DNA of 6,339 nt, from contig JAEWEH010000240.1 in assembly GCA_023389535.1 (NCBI GenBank), positions 1 to 6,339 on the forward strand. Direction: 5' to 3'. The notes under the pieces were generated by a model. That model was not told the DNA's origin, did not search any database, and worked only from the letters and a program-made list of their open reading frames with translations. The stretch comes from Pseudomonadota bacterium. GTDB lineage: Bacteria; Pseudomonadota; Gammaproteobacteria; Burkholderiales; Burkholderiaceae_B. Below, piece after piece: positions 1-5,510 of this stretch (positions within the stretch are counted from its first letter, which is position 1; every line of letters begins with the position of its first letter). The translations under genes and the position numbers were made by a program.

Positions 1-1106
1 TTGCTGAAATCAATGCCGTCCGGGGCGTGCCGTTGCGGCCAGGCGGCATGAGCTGCGTGGATGCCGGCCAGCCTGCGGGCCCAATCCGAGCGTTCGGAGG
101 GCGGATTGACCGACGGCTCGGGTCGCAGCGCCTTGACCAGTTCGACCGGGCAGCACACCAGGCCGGCGTCGGCGGCATAGTGCAGGCCGACGATGTGGTC
201 ATCGGGGTAACAATGCACCAGCGTCTGGTTGGGGCGCGGCAGCTTCGGAAAGGTATAGCCTTGGGTGGGAATGTCGCCCAGTCGCGTCCCCAGGGCAAGA
301 ATCAGATCGCTTGCGCCGAAAGCATCCAGTTGCTCTGTCGACGTGGCCAGGCCCAGTTCGCCGGCGTATAGCGGATGGGTCTGGGGGAAGACGTCCTGGC
401 GTCGGAACGAGACCGCTACGGGAATGTTCCAGGCCTCTGCAAAGCTACGCAGCGCCTCGCGTCCGCCGGGCTGTTCGAAAGATCCGCCGGCGATGATCAG
501 TGGGCGCTGGGCTTGCAGCAGGCGGGCGCGCAGCCCATCCAGGGACGCCTGGTCCGGCAGGGTGGCTGCGTGCGGCGTATGTTTCCAGGCAGGCTGTTCG
601 ACCGCTTGCTGTTGAATGTCTTCGGGAATGACCAGCACGACGGGGCCCGGCGTGCCGCTGGTGGCGATGCGTACCGCTTTGAATGCGGCTTCCGCCAATT
701 GTGCGGGGTCGGTCGGTTCAAAAACCCATTTGGCGATCGATCCGAACATCTTTCCGTAATCGATTTCCTGAAAGGCCTCGCGGCGCAGGTCCTGTTTCGG
801 AATCTGGCCGATCAGCAGAATCATGGGAACGGCGTCCTGCTGGGCGGTGTGCACGGCGATGGATGCGTTGCAGGCGCCCGGCCCCCGGCTGACCATGGCG
901 ATGCCCGGGTGTCCGGTGATGCGCCCATCAGCCACGGCCATGAAGCCGGCGCCGCTTTCATGCCTGCAGATGACCGTGTCGATTGCAGGGAAGTCCAATA
1001 GGGCGTCGAGCACGCCCAAGTAGCTTTCGCCCGGCACCAGGAACACCCGATCGATCCCATTGGTGTGAAGAATGTTGAGCAACGAATGGGCGGATGTGTT
1101 TTTCAT
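1..1106 (-). CDS. Thiamine-diphosphate-binding acetolactate synthase-like enzyme, 3' end outside window
   Basis: The minus strand is open from the ATG at 1106-1104 to the left edge, giving 368 whole codons of a protein that continues outside the window. By family, such enzymes decarboxylate 2-oxo acids or transfer the resulting carbanion, using ThDP and Mg2+ in the cytoplasm. Residues about 5-170 form the N-terminal PYR domain. It contains VFLVPGES (21-28), RHESGAGFMA (48-57) with E50 as the expected cofactor-activating glutamate, RGPGACN (74-80), AFQEID (111-116) and GTPGPVVLVIPED (151-163). Residues about 185-330 match the central domain (RPLIIAGG at 201-208, LALGTRLGD at 270-278). The C-terminal cofactor domain with the GDG motif lies outside, so activity cannot be judged. 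The ATG is chosen because the protein then begins right at the PYR domain; no strong Shine-Dalgarno precedes it. It is divergent from the LysR gene at 1250. Superfamily is secure; the exact reaction is unknown. Confidence 0.9.
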   Translation of the reverse strand, partial: MKNTSAHSLLNILHTNGIDRVFLVPGESYLGVLDALLDFPAIDTVICRHESGAGFMAVADGRITGHPGIAMVSRGPGACNASIAVHTAQQDAVPMILLIGQIPKQDLRREAFQEIDYGKMFGSIAKWVFEPTDPAQLAEAAFKAVRIATSGTPGPVVLVIPEDIQQQAVEQPAWKHTPHAATLPDQASLDGLRARLLQAQRPLIIAGGSFEQPGGREALRSFAEAWNIPVAVSFRRQDVFPQTHPLYAGELGLATSTEQLDAFGASDLILALGTRLGDIPTQGYTFPKLPRPNQTLVHCYPDDHIVGLHYAADAGLVCCPVELVKALRPEPSVNPPSERSDWARRLAGIHAAHAAWPQRHAPDGIDFS

Positions 1107-1147
1107 GGCTGATTCTGCGTGTCCGAAAGAGGTGTGTGACGATGGGT

Positions 1148-1204
1148 ATATGCCCGCATTCTCGCGGATGCCCCATGCCGCTGACAATGGCGGCAAGGGC
1201 ATAT
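1148..1204. promoter_or_regulatory. Nested inverted repeats in the divergent promoter (candidate operator)
   Basis: Several inverted repeats share one centre or one arm between the divergent ThDP and LysR genes. TGCCGC (1176-1181) pairs with GCGGCA (1190-1195) across 8 bases. Immediately outside, ATGCCC (1168-1173) pairs with GGGCAT (1197-1202). A further ATATGCCC (1148-1155) is the exact complement of GGGCATAT (1197-1204). LysR proteins commonly bind interrupted dyads in the region shared with a divergent target, so this is a plausible site for the regulator encoded at 1250, but the binding assignment is inference. Confidence 0.4.
1158..1187 (-). promoter_or_regulatory. Candidate sigma-70 promoter for the leftward ThDP enzyme gene
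   Basis: Reading the minus strand, TTGTCA (1187-1182) is followed after 18 bases by GAGAAT (1163-1158). These match the -35 and -10 consensus at 5 of 6 and 4 of 6 positions. Transcription would begin near 1151, leaving a leader of about 45 bases before the ATG at 1106. The -35 lies inside the nested inverted repeat at 1168-1202, so a bound regulator could act on it directly. This is a by-eye consensus match only. Confidence 0.3.
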
Positions 1205-1208
1205 CAGC

Positions 1209-1214
1209 TATACT
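1209..1214 (+). promoter_or_regulatory. Candidate -10 element for the LysR gene at 1250
   Basis: TATACT matches the -10 consensus at 5 of 6 positions and would place the transcription start about 1221, some 29 bases before the GTG start. No good -35 lies 16-18 bases upstream. The hexamer overlaps the end of TATCAGCTAT (1202-1211), an element found again inverted upstream of the Bug gene, so autoregulation by promoter occlusion is possible. Confidence 0.3.
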
Positions 1215-1249
1215 TTTGCGGTGCATCTTGGGGTGGGGGCAGGCGAGCC

Positions 1250-2191
1250 GTGGATTTAAAGCGTCTGGAATATTTCCTGATGGTCGCCGATTATGGCAGC
1301 TTCTCGCGTGCGTCCAGCGTCATCGGCGTGGCTCAGCCGGCGCTTGGCAGGCAAGTGCAACGGCTGGAAGAAGACTGCGGGGTCAAGCTGCTGTACAGGC
1401 ATGGGCGCGGTGTCTCGTTGACACCCGAAGGCGAGATTTTCGCCGAGCGCATCCGGCCTCTGTTGACCAAGCTGGCCATGGCGGCCGACGGCCTCAGCGC
1501 CGCCGAGCGCCCATTGACGGGCTCGGTCACCCTGGGCCTGACGCCGACCATGATGTCCTTGATGGGCCTGCCGCTATTGCAGAAGGTCCGCGAAACCAGT
1601 CCCGGCATCAAATTGAATTTTCTCACCGGCTATAGCGGCTATGTGCACGAGTGGCTGGTCGACGGCCGTCTCGATATCGCCATACTGCATGATGCCCGGC
1701 GATCACAGCACATTGCGGTCGATTCGCTGGCGACGGCGACGCTGTTCCTGGTATCCCATCCAGAGCTGGCGCGGCGGGTGGGCATCGATCGCCGCGCCAG
1801 CATATCGTTGCGGAACCTTCGGGATTTGCCTTTGGCGTTGCCCAGCCAGTCCCATGGCCTGCGGCGTACCCTGGACCATGCCGCCACCAAACTGAAGTTC
1901 GATCTGGATGTGCAGTATGAATTGGACACCCTCACGCTCATGAAGGACATTGCACTGGCGGGTATTGCCCACACCGTGCTGGCGATGCCGGCGATTGCAG
2001 CGGAGGTCGGCGCCGGACAATTGACGGCAACGGCATTGGCCGCGCCGAAGCTGGAAACCCGCTTGATGATCGCGACCTCGCTGAACAGGCCCTTGACACG
2101 GGCGGGCCGCGCCGTGCTGGACCAAGTGCGCCCGGTGCTGCGCCAGACGATCGAGGCAGCCGCCATTCCTTTGCATTTGCAAATACCGTAG
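1250..2191 (+). CDS. LysR-family transcriptional regulator
   Basis: A 313-residue protein, the usual length for a LysR-type regulator. Residues 1-60 are the winged helix-turn-helix DNA-binding domain, with LKRLEYFLMVADYGSFSRAS at 3-22, the recognition-helix stretch AQPALGRQVQRLE at 28-40 and the wing YRHGRGVSLTPEG at 49-61. Residues about 90-300 are the effector-binding domain, opening with GSVTLGLTPT and including GYSGYVHEWLVDGRLDIAI (127-145). The RHGRGVSLT wing and the YVHEWLVDGRLD segment resemble Nac-like LysR proteins common in Burkholderiales (from memory). The GTG at 1250 is chosen because it gives the canonical LysR N-terminus; the frame is open upstream to an ATG at 1094, but that would add 52 residues with no LysR character. 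A G-rich stretch at 1230-1239 may serve as ribosome binding site. It is divergent from the ThDP gene on the left, the expected arrangement for a regulator and its target. The effector is unknown. Confidence 0.93.
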   Translation: MDLKRLEYFLMVADYGSFSRASSVIGVAQPALGRQVQRLEEDCGVKLLYRHGRGVSLTPEGEIFAERIRPLLTKLAMAADGLSAAERPLTGSVTLGLTPTMMSLMGLPLLQKVRETSPGIKLNFLTGYSGYVHEWLVDGRLDIAILHDARRSQHIAVDSLATATLFLVSHPELARRVGIDRRASISLRNLRDLPLALPSQSHGLRRTLDHAATKLKFDLDVQYELDTLTLMKDIALAGIAHTVLAMPAIAAEVGAGQLTATALAAPKLETRLMIATSLNRPLTRAGRAVLDQVRPVLRQTIEAAAIPLHLQIP

Positions 2192-2205
2192 GGATTACGG
2201 ATCCC
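2186..2205 (+). repeat. Overlapping alternative hairpins at the LysR stop codon
   Basis: CCGTA (2186-2190) pairs with TACGG (2196-2200), and GGGAT (2191-2195) pairs with ATCCC (2201-2205). The loop of one hairpin is an arm of the other, so only one can form at a time. The repeat spans the TAG stop at 2189-2191. No T-tract follows, so it is not a convincing intrinsic terminator, though it might stabilise the 3' end of the message. Confidence 0.3.
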
Positions 2206-2246
2206 GCCTAGCCTTGCCAAGCGCGCGTTGCCATGAACTTATGGCT

Positions 2247-2259
2247 CGACGCGGCGTCG
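2247..2259. repeat. Perfect 13-base palindrome in the LysR-Bug intergenic region
   Basis: CGACG (2247-2251) and CGTCG (2255-2259) surround CGG. As DNA it is symmetric about the central G at 2253; as RNA it could form a 5-bp hairpin with a 3-base loop. No T-tract follows. It may be an operator or a chance GC-rich repeat. Confidence 0.25.
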
Positions 2260-2275
2260 CCTAGAGCAAATCGGC

Positions 2276-2285
2276 ATAGCTGATA
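2276..2285. promoter_or_regulatory. Candidate regulator-binding element upstream of the Bug gene
   Basis: ATAGCTGATA here is the exact reverse complement of TATCAGCTAT at 1202-1211, which overlaps the candidate -10 of the first LysR gene. Both copies lie in AT-richer patches of intergenic DNA. It is 114 bases upstream of the Bug start codon and about 40 bases upstream of the best -10 candidate, a reasonable position for a LysR recognition site. A shared regulator is inference. Confidence 0.35.
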
Positions 2286-2323
2286 CAAGAGCCAGGCCAT
2301 AGAAACATGGGCGACAACCTGTG

Positions 2324-2329
2324 CATAAT
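2324..2329 (+). promoter_or_regulatory. Candidate -10 element for the Bug gene
   Basis: CATAAT matches the -10 consensus at 5 of 6 positions and is preceded by TG at 2322-2323. No recognisable -35 lies at the right distance, which would fit an activator-dependent promoter. It implies a start near 2336 and a leader of roughly 60 bases. Weak by-eye evidence. Confidence 0.25.
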
Positions 2330-2387
2330 CGCCGGGATCGATGCGCCACGGCTCGGTGCTGCGGCGTCTAGAAGAACTTACGGACTC

Positions 2388-2395
2388 AGGAGGAG
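2388..2395 (+). promoter_or_regulatory. Strong ribosome binding site for the Bug gene
   Basis: AGGAGGAG lies just before the ATG at 2399, with 5 bases between AGGAGG and the start codon. This fixes the start and suggests high translation, as expected for an abundant periplasmic receptor. It is by far the best Shine-Dalgarno in the window. Confidence 0.85.
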
Positions 2396-2398
2396 ATC

Positions 2399-3370
2399 AT
2401 GTTCAAAGCGATACTCGGCTCGGTGGCGGCCAGCTTGGCCCTGGCGGCGGGAACGGCCCAGGCCGCAGGGGACTACCCTAATCATCCCATCAACCTCATC
2501 ATTCCCGTCGCGGCCGGTGGCACGACGGATATTGCCGGCCGCGCACTTGCCAGGCAACTGAAGGACGAGCTGGGGCAGACGGTAGTGGTGGAGAACCGGC
2601 CCGGCGCCAGCGGCGGCATCGCCAATTCTTATGTGTCACGGGCAGAGCCGGACGGCTATACCCTGGTGCTGTCGTACGAAGGCTTCCATACCGGCAACCC
2701 GGTTCTGATGAAAAACCTGAGCTGGGATCCCGTCAAGGACTTCACGCCCATCGCTGAAGTCATCCGCGGACCGCATCTGATGCTGGTGCCTGCGGATTCC
2801 CCGGCCCGCACTTTGCAGGAATTCATCGCCTTGGCCAAACAAAAACCGGGCGAATTCAATTTCGCCTCGTCCGGCGTGGGTTCCATCCAGCATTTGGGCG
2901 GCGAGCTTTTCCAGTTGAAGACCGGCACCAAGATGGTCCACGTTCCCTACAGCGGCGCTGCGCCGGCGATGAAAGACCTGCTCGCGGGCCGTATCGACAT
3001 GTTCATCACGACGCCTCCTACCGCCATGGCCCATGTCGAGGCGGGCAAGCTGCGCGCGCTGGCGATCACCAGCAGCCAGCGCCATCCCAAGCTGCCGAAT
3101 ATTCCCACGACGGCGGAAGCCGGCTTGCCGGAGTTCCAGCTTGAAGCGTGGTTTTCCGTATTCGGGCCCGCCAAAATGCCGGATGATGTGGTGAAGAAAC
3201 TCGCAACCGCCATGGAAAAAGTCATCACGTCCGATGAGTTCAAGGCGCAGATGAACGAGCAGGGTTCGAACGCCAGCTACCGTTCGCCCGCCGAGCTTGG
3301 GCAGATCGTGAAAGACGACCTGGCCAAGTGGGGCGAAGTCGTGAAGACGGCGGGCATTTCGGCCAACTGA
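2399..3370 (+). CDS. Tripartite tricarboxylate transporter receptor (Bug-family periplasmic binding protein)
   Basis: A 323-residue protein of normal length for the Bug family, which binds small carboxylates or related polar solutes in the periplasm and may deliver them to TctA/TctB membrane subunits or act in sensing. Residues 1-22 are a Sec signal peptide with a hydrophobic core (ILGSVAASLALAAG) and a likely cleavage after AQA at 20-22. The mature protein carries family hallmarks: YPNHPINLIIPVAAGGTTD (26-44), VVVENRPGASGGIA (62-75), PDGYTL (84-89), SGVGSIQHLGGELF (158-171), HVPYSGAAPAMKDLLAGRID (181-200) and AGKLRALAIT (215-224). It is intact. The dehydrogenase gene follows after 29 bases without a terminator, so the two are probably one operon. 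No tctA or tctB is in the window, so it may be an orphan receptor of the kind abundant in Bordetella. The ligand is unknown; the neighbours suggest a 2-hydroxy or 2-oxo carboxylate. Confidence 0.95.
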   Translation: MFKAILGSVAASLALAAGTAQAAGDYPNHPINLIIPVAAGGTTDIAGRALARQLKDELGQTVVVENRPGASGGIANSYVSRAEPDGYTLVLSYEGFHTGNPVLMKNLSWDPVKDFTPIAEVIRGPHLMLVPADSPARTLQEFIALAKQKPGEFNFASSGVGSIQHLGGELFQLKTGTKMVHVPYSGAAPAMKDLLAGRIDMFITTPPTAMAHVEAGKLRALAITSSQRHPKLPNIPTTAEAGLPEFQLEAWFSVFGPAKMPDDVVKKLATAMEKVITSDEFKAQMNEQGSNASYRSPAELGQIVKDDLAKWGEVVKTAGISAN

Positions 3371-3399
3371 GCCAAGCCGCGCCAAATGAACGCGTCACC

Positions 3400-4455
3400 A
3401 TGACATCAGCCTTCCTTGAATCGGATCACCGCATGCCTGTCGCCCACGCTCAGCCCATCATCGCCATCATCGACGACTATGAAGGCTTCGTGCCTGCGCT
3501 ACAGGCCTATGCGGACTTGAAGTCGCAACTGCCGGATGCAGAGATTCGCATCGTCAGCAGTCAGCCATTGGATGATCGCGCCATCGAATCGCTGCGTGAT
3601 GTCCAATATCTGGTGTTGATCCGTGAACGGACGCGCATCACGGCGGCGCTGCTAGACCGCCTGCCGGCGCTCAAGGCGTTGGTCCAGACTGCGACAGCGG
3701 GCGTGCCGGAGACCTCGCATATCGACCAGGCGGCATGCAAGGCGCGGGGCATACCGATATTGGAGGGCGGCGTCAGCGACGGGCATTCCGCGGCGGAGAT
3801 CGCCTGGGCCCTGATTCTGAACGCGCGCCGCCATGTGCACGACTACATGGACAGCATGGCGGCGGGCCGCTGGCACCAGGGCCGTTCCGGGAGCGGCATA
3901 GGCCAGTCCCTGCGAGGGCAGACCTTGGGTATTCTTGGATACGGGCGTGTCGGGCAATTGTTGAATGGCTATGCGCAAGCCTTCGGAATGCGGGTGCTGG
4001 CGTGGGGCCGAGAAAATAGCCTGCGGGCGGCTATCAGCCAAGGCGTCAGCGTGGCCGAGTCGCGCGATGCCTTGTTTGAACAGAGCGATATTCTGACGCT
4101 GCAGATGCGCATGAACGCGGAGTCGCGCCATTCCGTGACGCGGCGCGATCTCGGCCTGATGAAGCCCACCGCCTTGTTGGTCAATACCAGCCGACCCGGG
4201 CTGTTCGAACCGGGCGCGCTGGCCGCGGCGTTGAAGGCTGGCCGGCCCGGCGGCGCGGCTATCGACGTCCACGACGCCGAACCGGTAATCGGGGAAAGTG
4301 AATTGACCTCGCTGCCCAACTGCATCGCCACGCCGCATATCGGCTACGTCGAGCGTCAGAGCTACGAGATACTGTTTCAAGCGGCATTCCAGCGCTTGCT
4401 GGCTTTTCTGCGGGAAGCAGAGACGTCCTTCCCGAGCCGGCGATCTACGGCTTAG
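3400..4455 (+). CDS. NAD(P)-dependent D-2-hydroxyacid dehydrogenase family protein
   Basis: A 351-residue cytoplasmic oxidoreductase expected to interconvert a D-2-hydroxy acid and its 2-oxo acid using NAD(H) or NADP(H). The substrate-binding domain is split around the Rossmann domain, as is usual. IAIIDDYEGF (21-30) opens the N-terminal part and LVLIRERTRIT (71-81) is a conserved segment. The nucleotide-binding glycines are G180, G182 and G185 in LGILGYGRVG. The catalytic triad appears complete: R265 in VNTSRPG, E294 in DVHDAEP and H313 in TPHIGY. The arginine motif reads SRPGL where SRGPL is commoner. The start at 3400 follows the Bug stop by 29 bases but has no clear Shine-Dalgarno; an in-frame ATG at 3433, preceded by GGA, would give 340 residues and is a real alternative. 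The last 11 bases overlap the convergent LysR gene. The substrate is not identifiable. Confidence 0.92.
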   Translation: MTSAFLESDHRMPVAHAQPIIAIIDDYEGFVPALQAYADLKSQLPDAEIRIVSSQPLDDRAIESLRDVQYLVLIRERTRITAALLDRLPALKALVQTATAGVPETSHIDQAACKARGIPILEGGVSDGHSAAEIAWALILNARRHVHDYMDSMAAGRWHQGRSGSGIGQSLRGQTLGILGYGRVGQLLNGYAQAFGMRVLAWGRENSLRAAISQGVSVAESRDALFEQSDILTLQMRMNAESRHSVTRRDLGLMKPTALLVNTSRPGLFEPGALAAALKAGRPGGAAIDVHDAEPVIGESELTSLPNCIATPHIGYVERQSYEILFQAAFQRLLAFLREAETSFPSRRSTA

Positions 4456-5350
4456 GCGCTGCCGTCCGGCTTTCGACGAATGTCATGAAATGCTTCGCCG
4501 CCGGCGACAGCGACGTCATGGAGCGATATAGAAAACCCAGAGGGCGCAGCACCACAGGGTCGAGTATGCGCAAGGTGGCCACGTCTTCCAGGTTGCAGAC
4601 CCGAGCGGCTGAAGACGGCAGGATGGTCGCGCCCAGACCGCTACGCGCCATACCCACGGCGGTGGTGATCAGGCTGACTTCGGTATAGGGATGCTTGGAC
4701 ACGCCAATCTTGGCGAAGGCCTGATCGGTGAGCTGACGGACATGGCTTTCCGAACTCATGCCGATCAGCGGCAAGCCGATCAAGTCCCGCCAACTTATGT
4801 GGTCCCGGTCGGCCAAGGGATGGGCCCGCGCGACCAATGCCACCAGTTCATCTTCGAATAGCAGGCGAAAACGCAACTCGGCCGCCTGGGCGGTTGGGCT
4901 GGCGACGCCGAAGTCGATCACGCCCGCGCGCAGCATGTCGACGATGCCGCGATTTTCCGTCATGGCGTCTTTCATCACGATCTTGACCTGGGGGAAATGC
5001 TGGCGGAAGGTCGCGATCAACGGCGGCATGAAGAGTGCGGCGGCAGACGGTATACAGGCGAGCGACACGATACCACCGCGAGGGGATGTGGAGTGCAGTA
5101 CGCCCGCAATGGTTTCATTCAACTCAACCAGCAGCCGCTCGATGGCGGGCCGCAGTTCCCGTCCAGACGTGGTCATGGTCGCCCCGCGTGAACTGCGATC
5201 GAACAAGTTTACGCCCAGATGCCGTTCGAGACTCTGGATCATCGAGGTCAGCGCCGGCTGTGAAATATGGATGACTTTAGCTGCGGCGGAGAAGCTGCCT
5301 GTCTGCGCGACGGCGATGAAGGCTTCCAGTTGCCTCAAGGTGACGTTCAT
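4445..5350 (-). CDS. LysR-family transcriptional regulator (second)
   Basis: A 301-residue LysR-type regulator of standard length. Residues 1-62 are the winged helix-turn-helix domain, with LRQLEAFIAVAQTGSFSAAA (5-24), ISQPALTSMIQSLE (29-42) and LFDRSSRGATMTTSG (49-63). Residues about 92-295 are the effector domain, opening with GGIVSLACIPS and including LRAGVIDFGVA (140-150), LLFEDELVALVARAHPLA (163-180) and VGMARSGLGATILPSS (232-247). It differs clearly from the LysR protein at 1250 in wing sequence and effector domain, so the two are not a recent duplication. The ATG at 5350-5348 gives the expected N-terminus; upstream AGG is a weak ribosome binding site. It is divergent from the ThDP gene at 5511, its most likely target, with a perfect palindrome 7-18 bases before its own start codon that could mediate autoregulation. 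The effector is unknown. Confidence 0.93.
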   Translation of the reverse strand: MNVTLRQLEAFIAVAQTGSFSAAAKVIHISQPALTSMIQSLERHLGVNLFDRSSRGATMTTSGRELRPAIERLLVELNETIAGVLHSTSPRGGIVSLACIPSAAALFMPPLIATFRQHFPQVKIVMKDAMTENRGIVDMLRAGVIDFGVASPTAQAAELRFRLLFEDELVALVARAHPLADRDHISWRDLIGLPLIGMSSESHVRQLTDQAFAKIGVSKHPYTEVSLITTAVGMARSGLGATILPSSAARVCNLEDVATLRILDPVVLRPLGFLYRSMTSLSPAAKHFMTFVESRTAAPKP

Positions 5351-5356
5351 AACTTA

Positions 5357-5368
5357 AACCTATAGGTT
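5357..5368. promoter_or_regulatory. Perfect 12-bp palindrome before the second LysR gene (candidate operator)
   Basis: AACCTATAGGTT is a perfect palindrome lying 7 bases upstream of the LysR start codon and includes its only Shine-Dalgarno-like bases on the minus strand. The core CTATAG recurs at 5464-5469 near the ThDP gene. A protein bound here could block LysR transcription or translation start. Symmetry is seen directly; binding is inferred. Confidence 0.4.
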
Positions 5369-5374
5369 GATCCA

Positions 5375-5387
5375 GAATTTCGAATTC
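5375..5387. repeat. Short AT-rich inverted repeat in the second divergent region
   Basis: GAATT (5375-5379) and AATTC (5383-5387) are inverted repeats around TCG. Dyads of this size are within the range of LysR half-site pairs, but could be fortuitous in this AT-rich patch. Confidence 0.25.
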
Positions 5388-5408
5388 CCAAGTTTTCCTA
5401 GCATACCT

Positions 5409-5414
5409 ATTATG
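5409..5414 (-). promoter_or_regulatory. Candidate -10 element for the second LysR gene
   Basis: On the minus strand this reads CATAAT, 5 of 6 matches to the -10 consensus. It would start transcription near 5402, about 50 bases before the ATG. No convincing -35 is seen 16-18 bases upstream. It overlaps the left arms of the inverted repeats at 5410-5456. Confidence 0.22.
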
Positions 5415-5456
5415 GCTGCTATGGACGCTGAGCAGCCTTCTGCCGTTCGGCCATAA
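5410..5456. repeat. Two overlapping inverted repeats between the second LysR and ThDP genes
   Basis: GGCTGCT (5414-5420) is exactly complementary to AGCAGCC (5431-5437) across 10 bases. TTATGGC (5410-5416) is exactly complementary to GCCATAA (5450-5456) across 33 bases, sharing bases with the first. They lie mid-way between the two divergent start codons. They could be operator half-sites or a hairpin in the LysR leader; no T-tract follows on either strand. Confidence 0.35.
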
Positions 5457-5464
5457 ATAAACTC

Positions 5465-5470
5465 TATAGT
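5465..5470 (+). promoter_or_regulatory. Candidate -10 element for the rightward ThDP enzyme gene
   Basis: TATAGT matches the -10 consensus at 5 of 6 positions and implies a transcription start near 5477. The sequence 16-18 bases upstream is not a -35 match, consistent with a promoter needing an activator such as the divergent LysR protein. If correct, an ATG at 5478 would be leaderless, which favours a later start codon. Confidence 0.3.
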
Positions 5471-5510
5471 AAGCGACATGAAGCAGGGGAATATGGACAA
5501 GGGGTCTCGT

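Noticed and set aside
375..1001. 208-codon plus-strand frame opposite the left ThDP gene
   Set aside because: The minus strand carries an uninterrupted ThDP enzyme with all expected motifs; this frame is its complement shadow.
1094..1249. N-terminal extension of the first LysR protein from the ATG at 1094
   Set aside because: The 52 added residues have no LysR character and would overlap the divergent ThDP start codon and its promoter; the GTG at 1250 gives the canonical N-terminus.
2170..2183. Perfect inverted repeat TTTGCA-TT-TGCAAA near the 3' end of the first LysR gene
   Set aside because: It is inside the coding sequence (codons for LHLQ) with a 2-base spacer; probably chance.
2186..2205. 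Rho-independent terminator after the first LysR gene
   Set aside because: Short 5-bp stems without a following T-tract; kept only as a repeat.
2307..2561. 84-codon frame starting upstream of the Bug gene
   Set aside because: It overlaps the Bug start in another frame, lacks a ribosome binding site, and its translation is arginine-rich with no domain.
2636..3385. 249-codon open frame antisense to the Bug gene
   Set aside because: It lies wholly opposite an intact, recognisable gene in GC-rich DNA; its arginine- and histidine-rich translation is typical of an antisense shadow.
3652..4380. 242-codon open frame antisense to the dehydrogenase gene
   Set aside because: Shadow of a complete enzyme gene, no recognisable domain in the translation.
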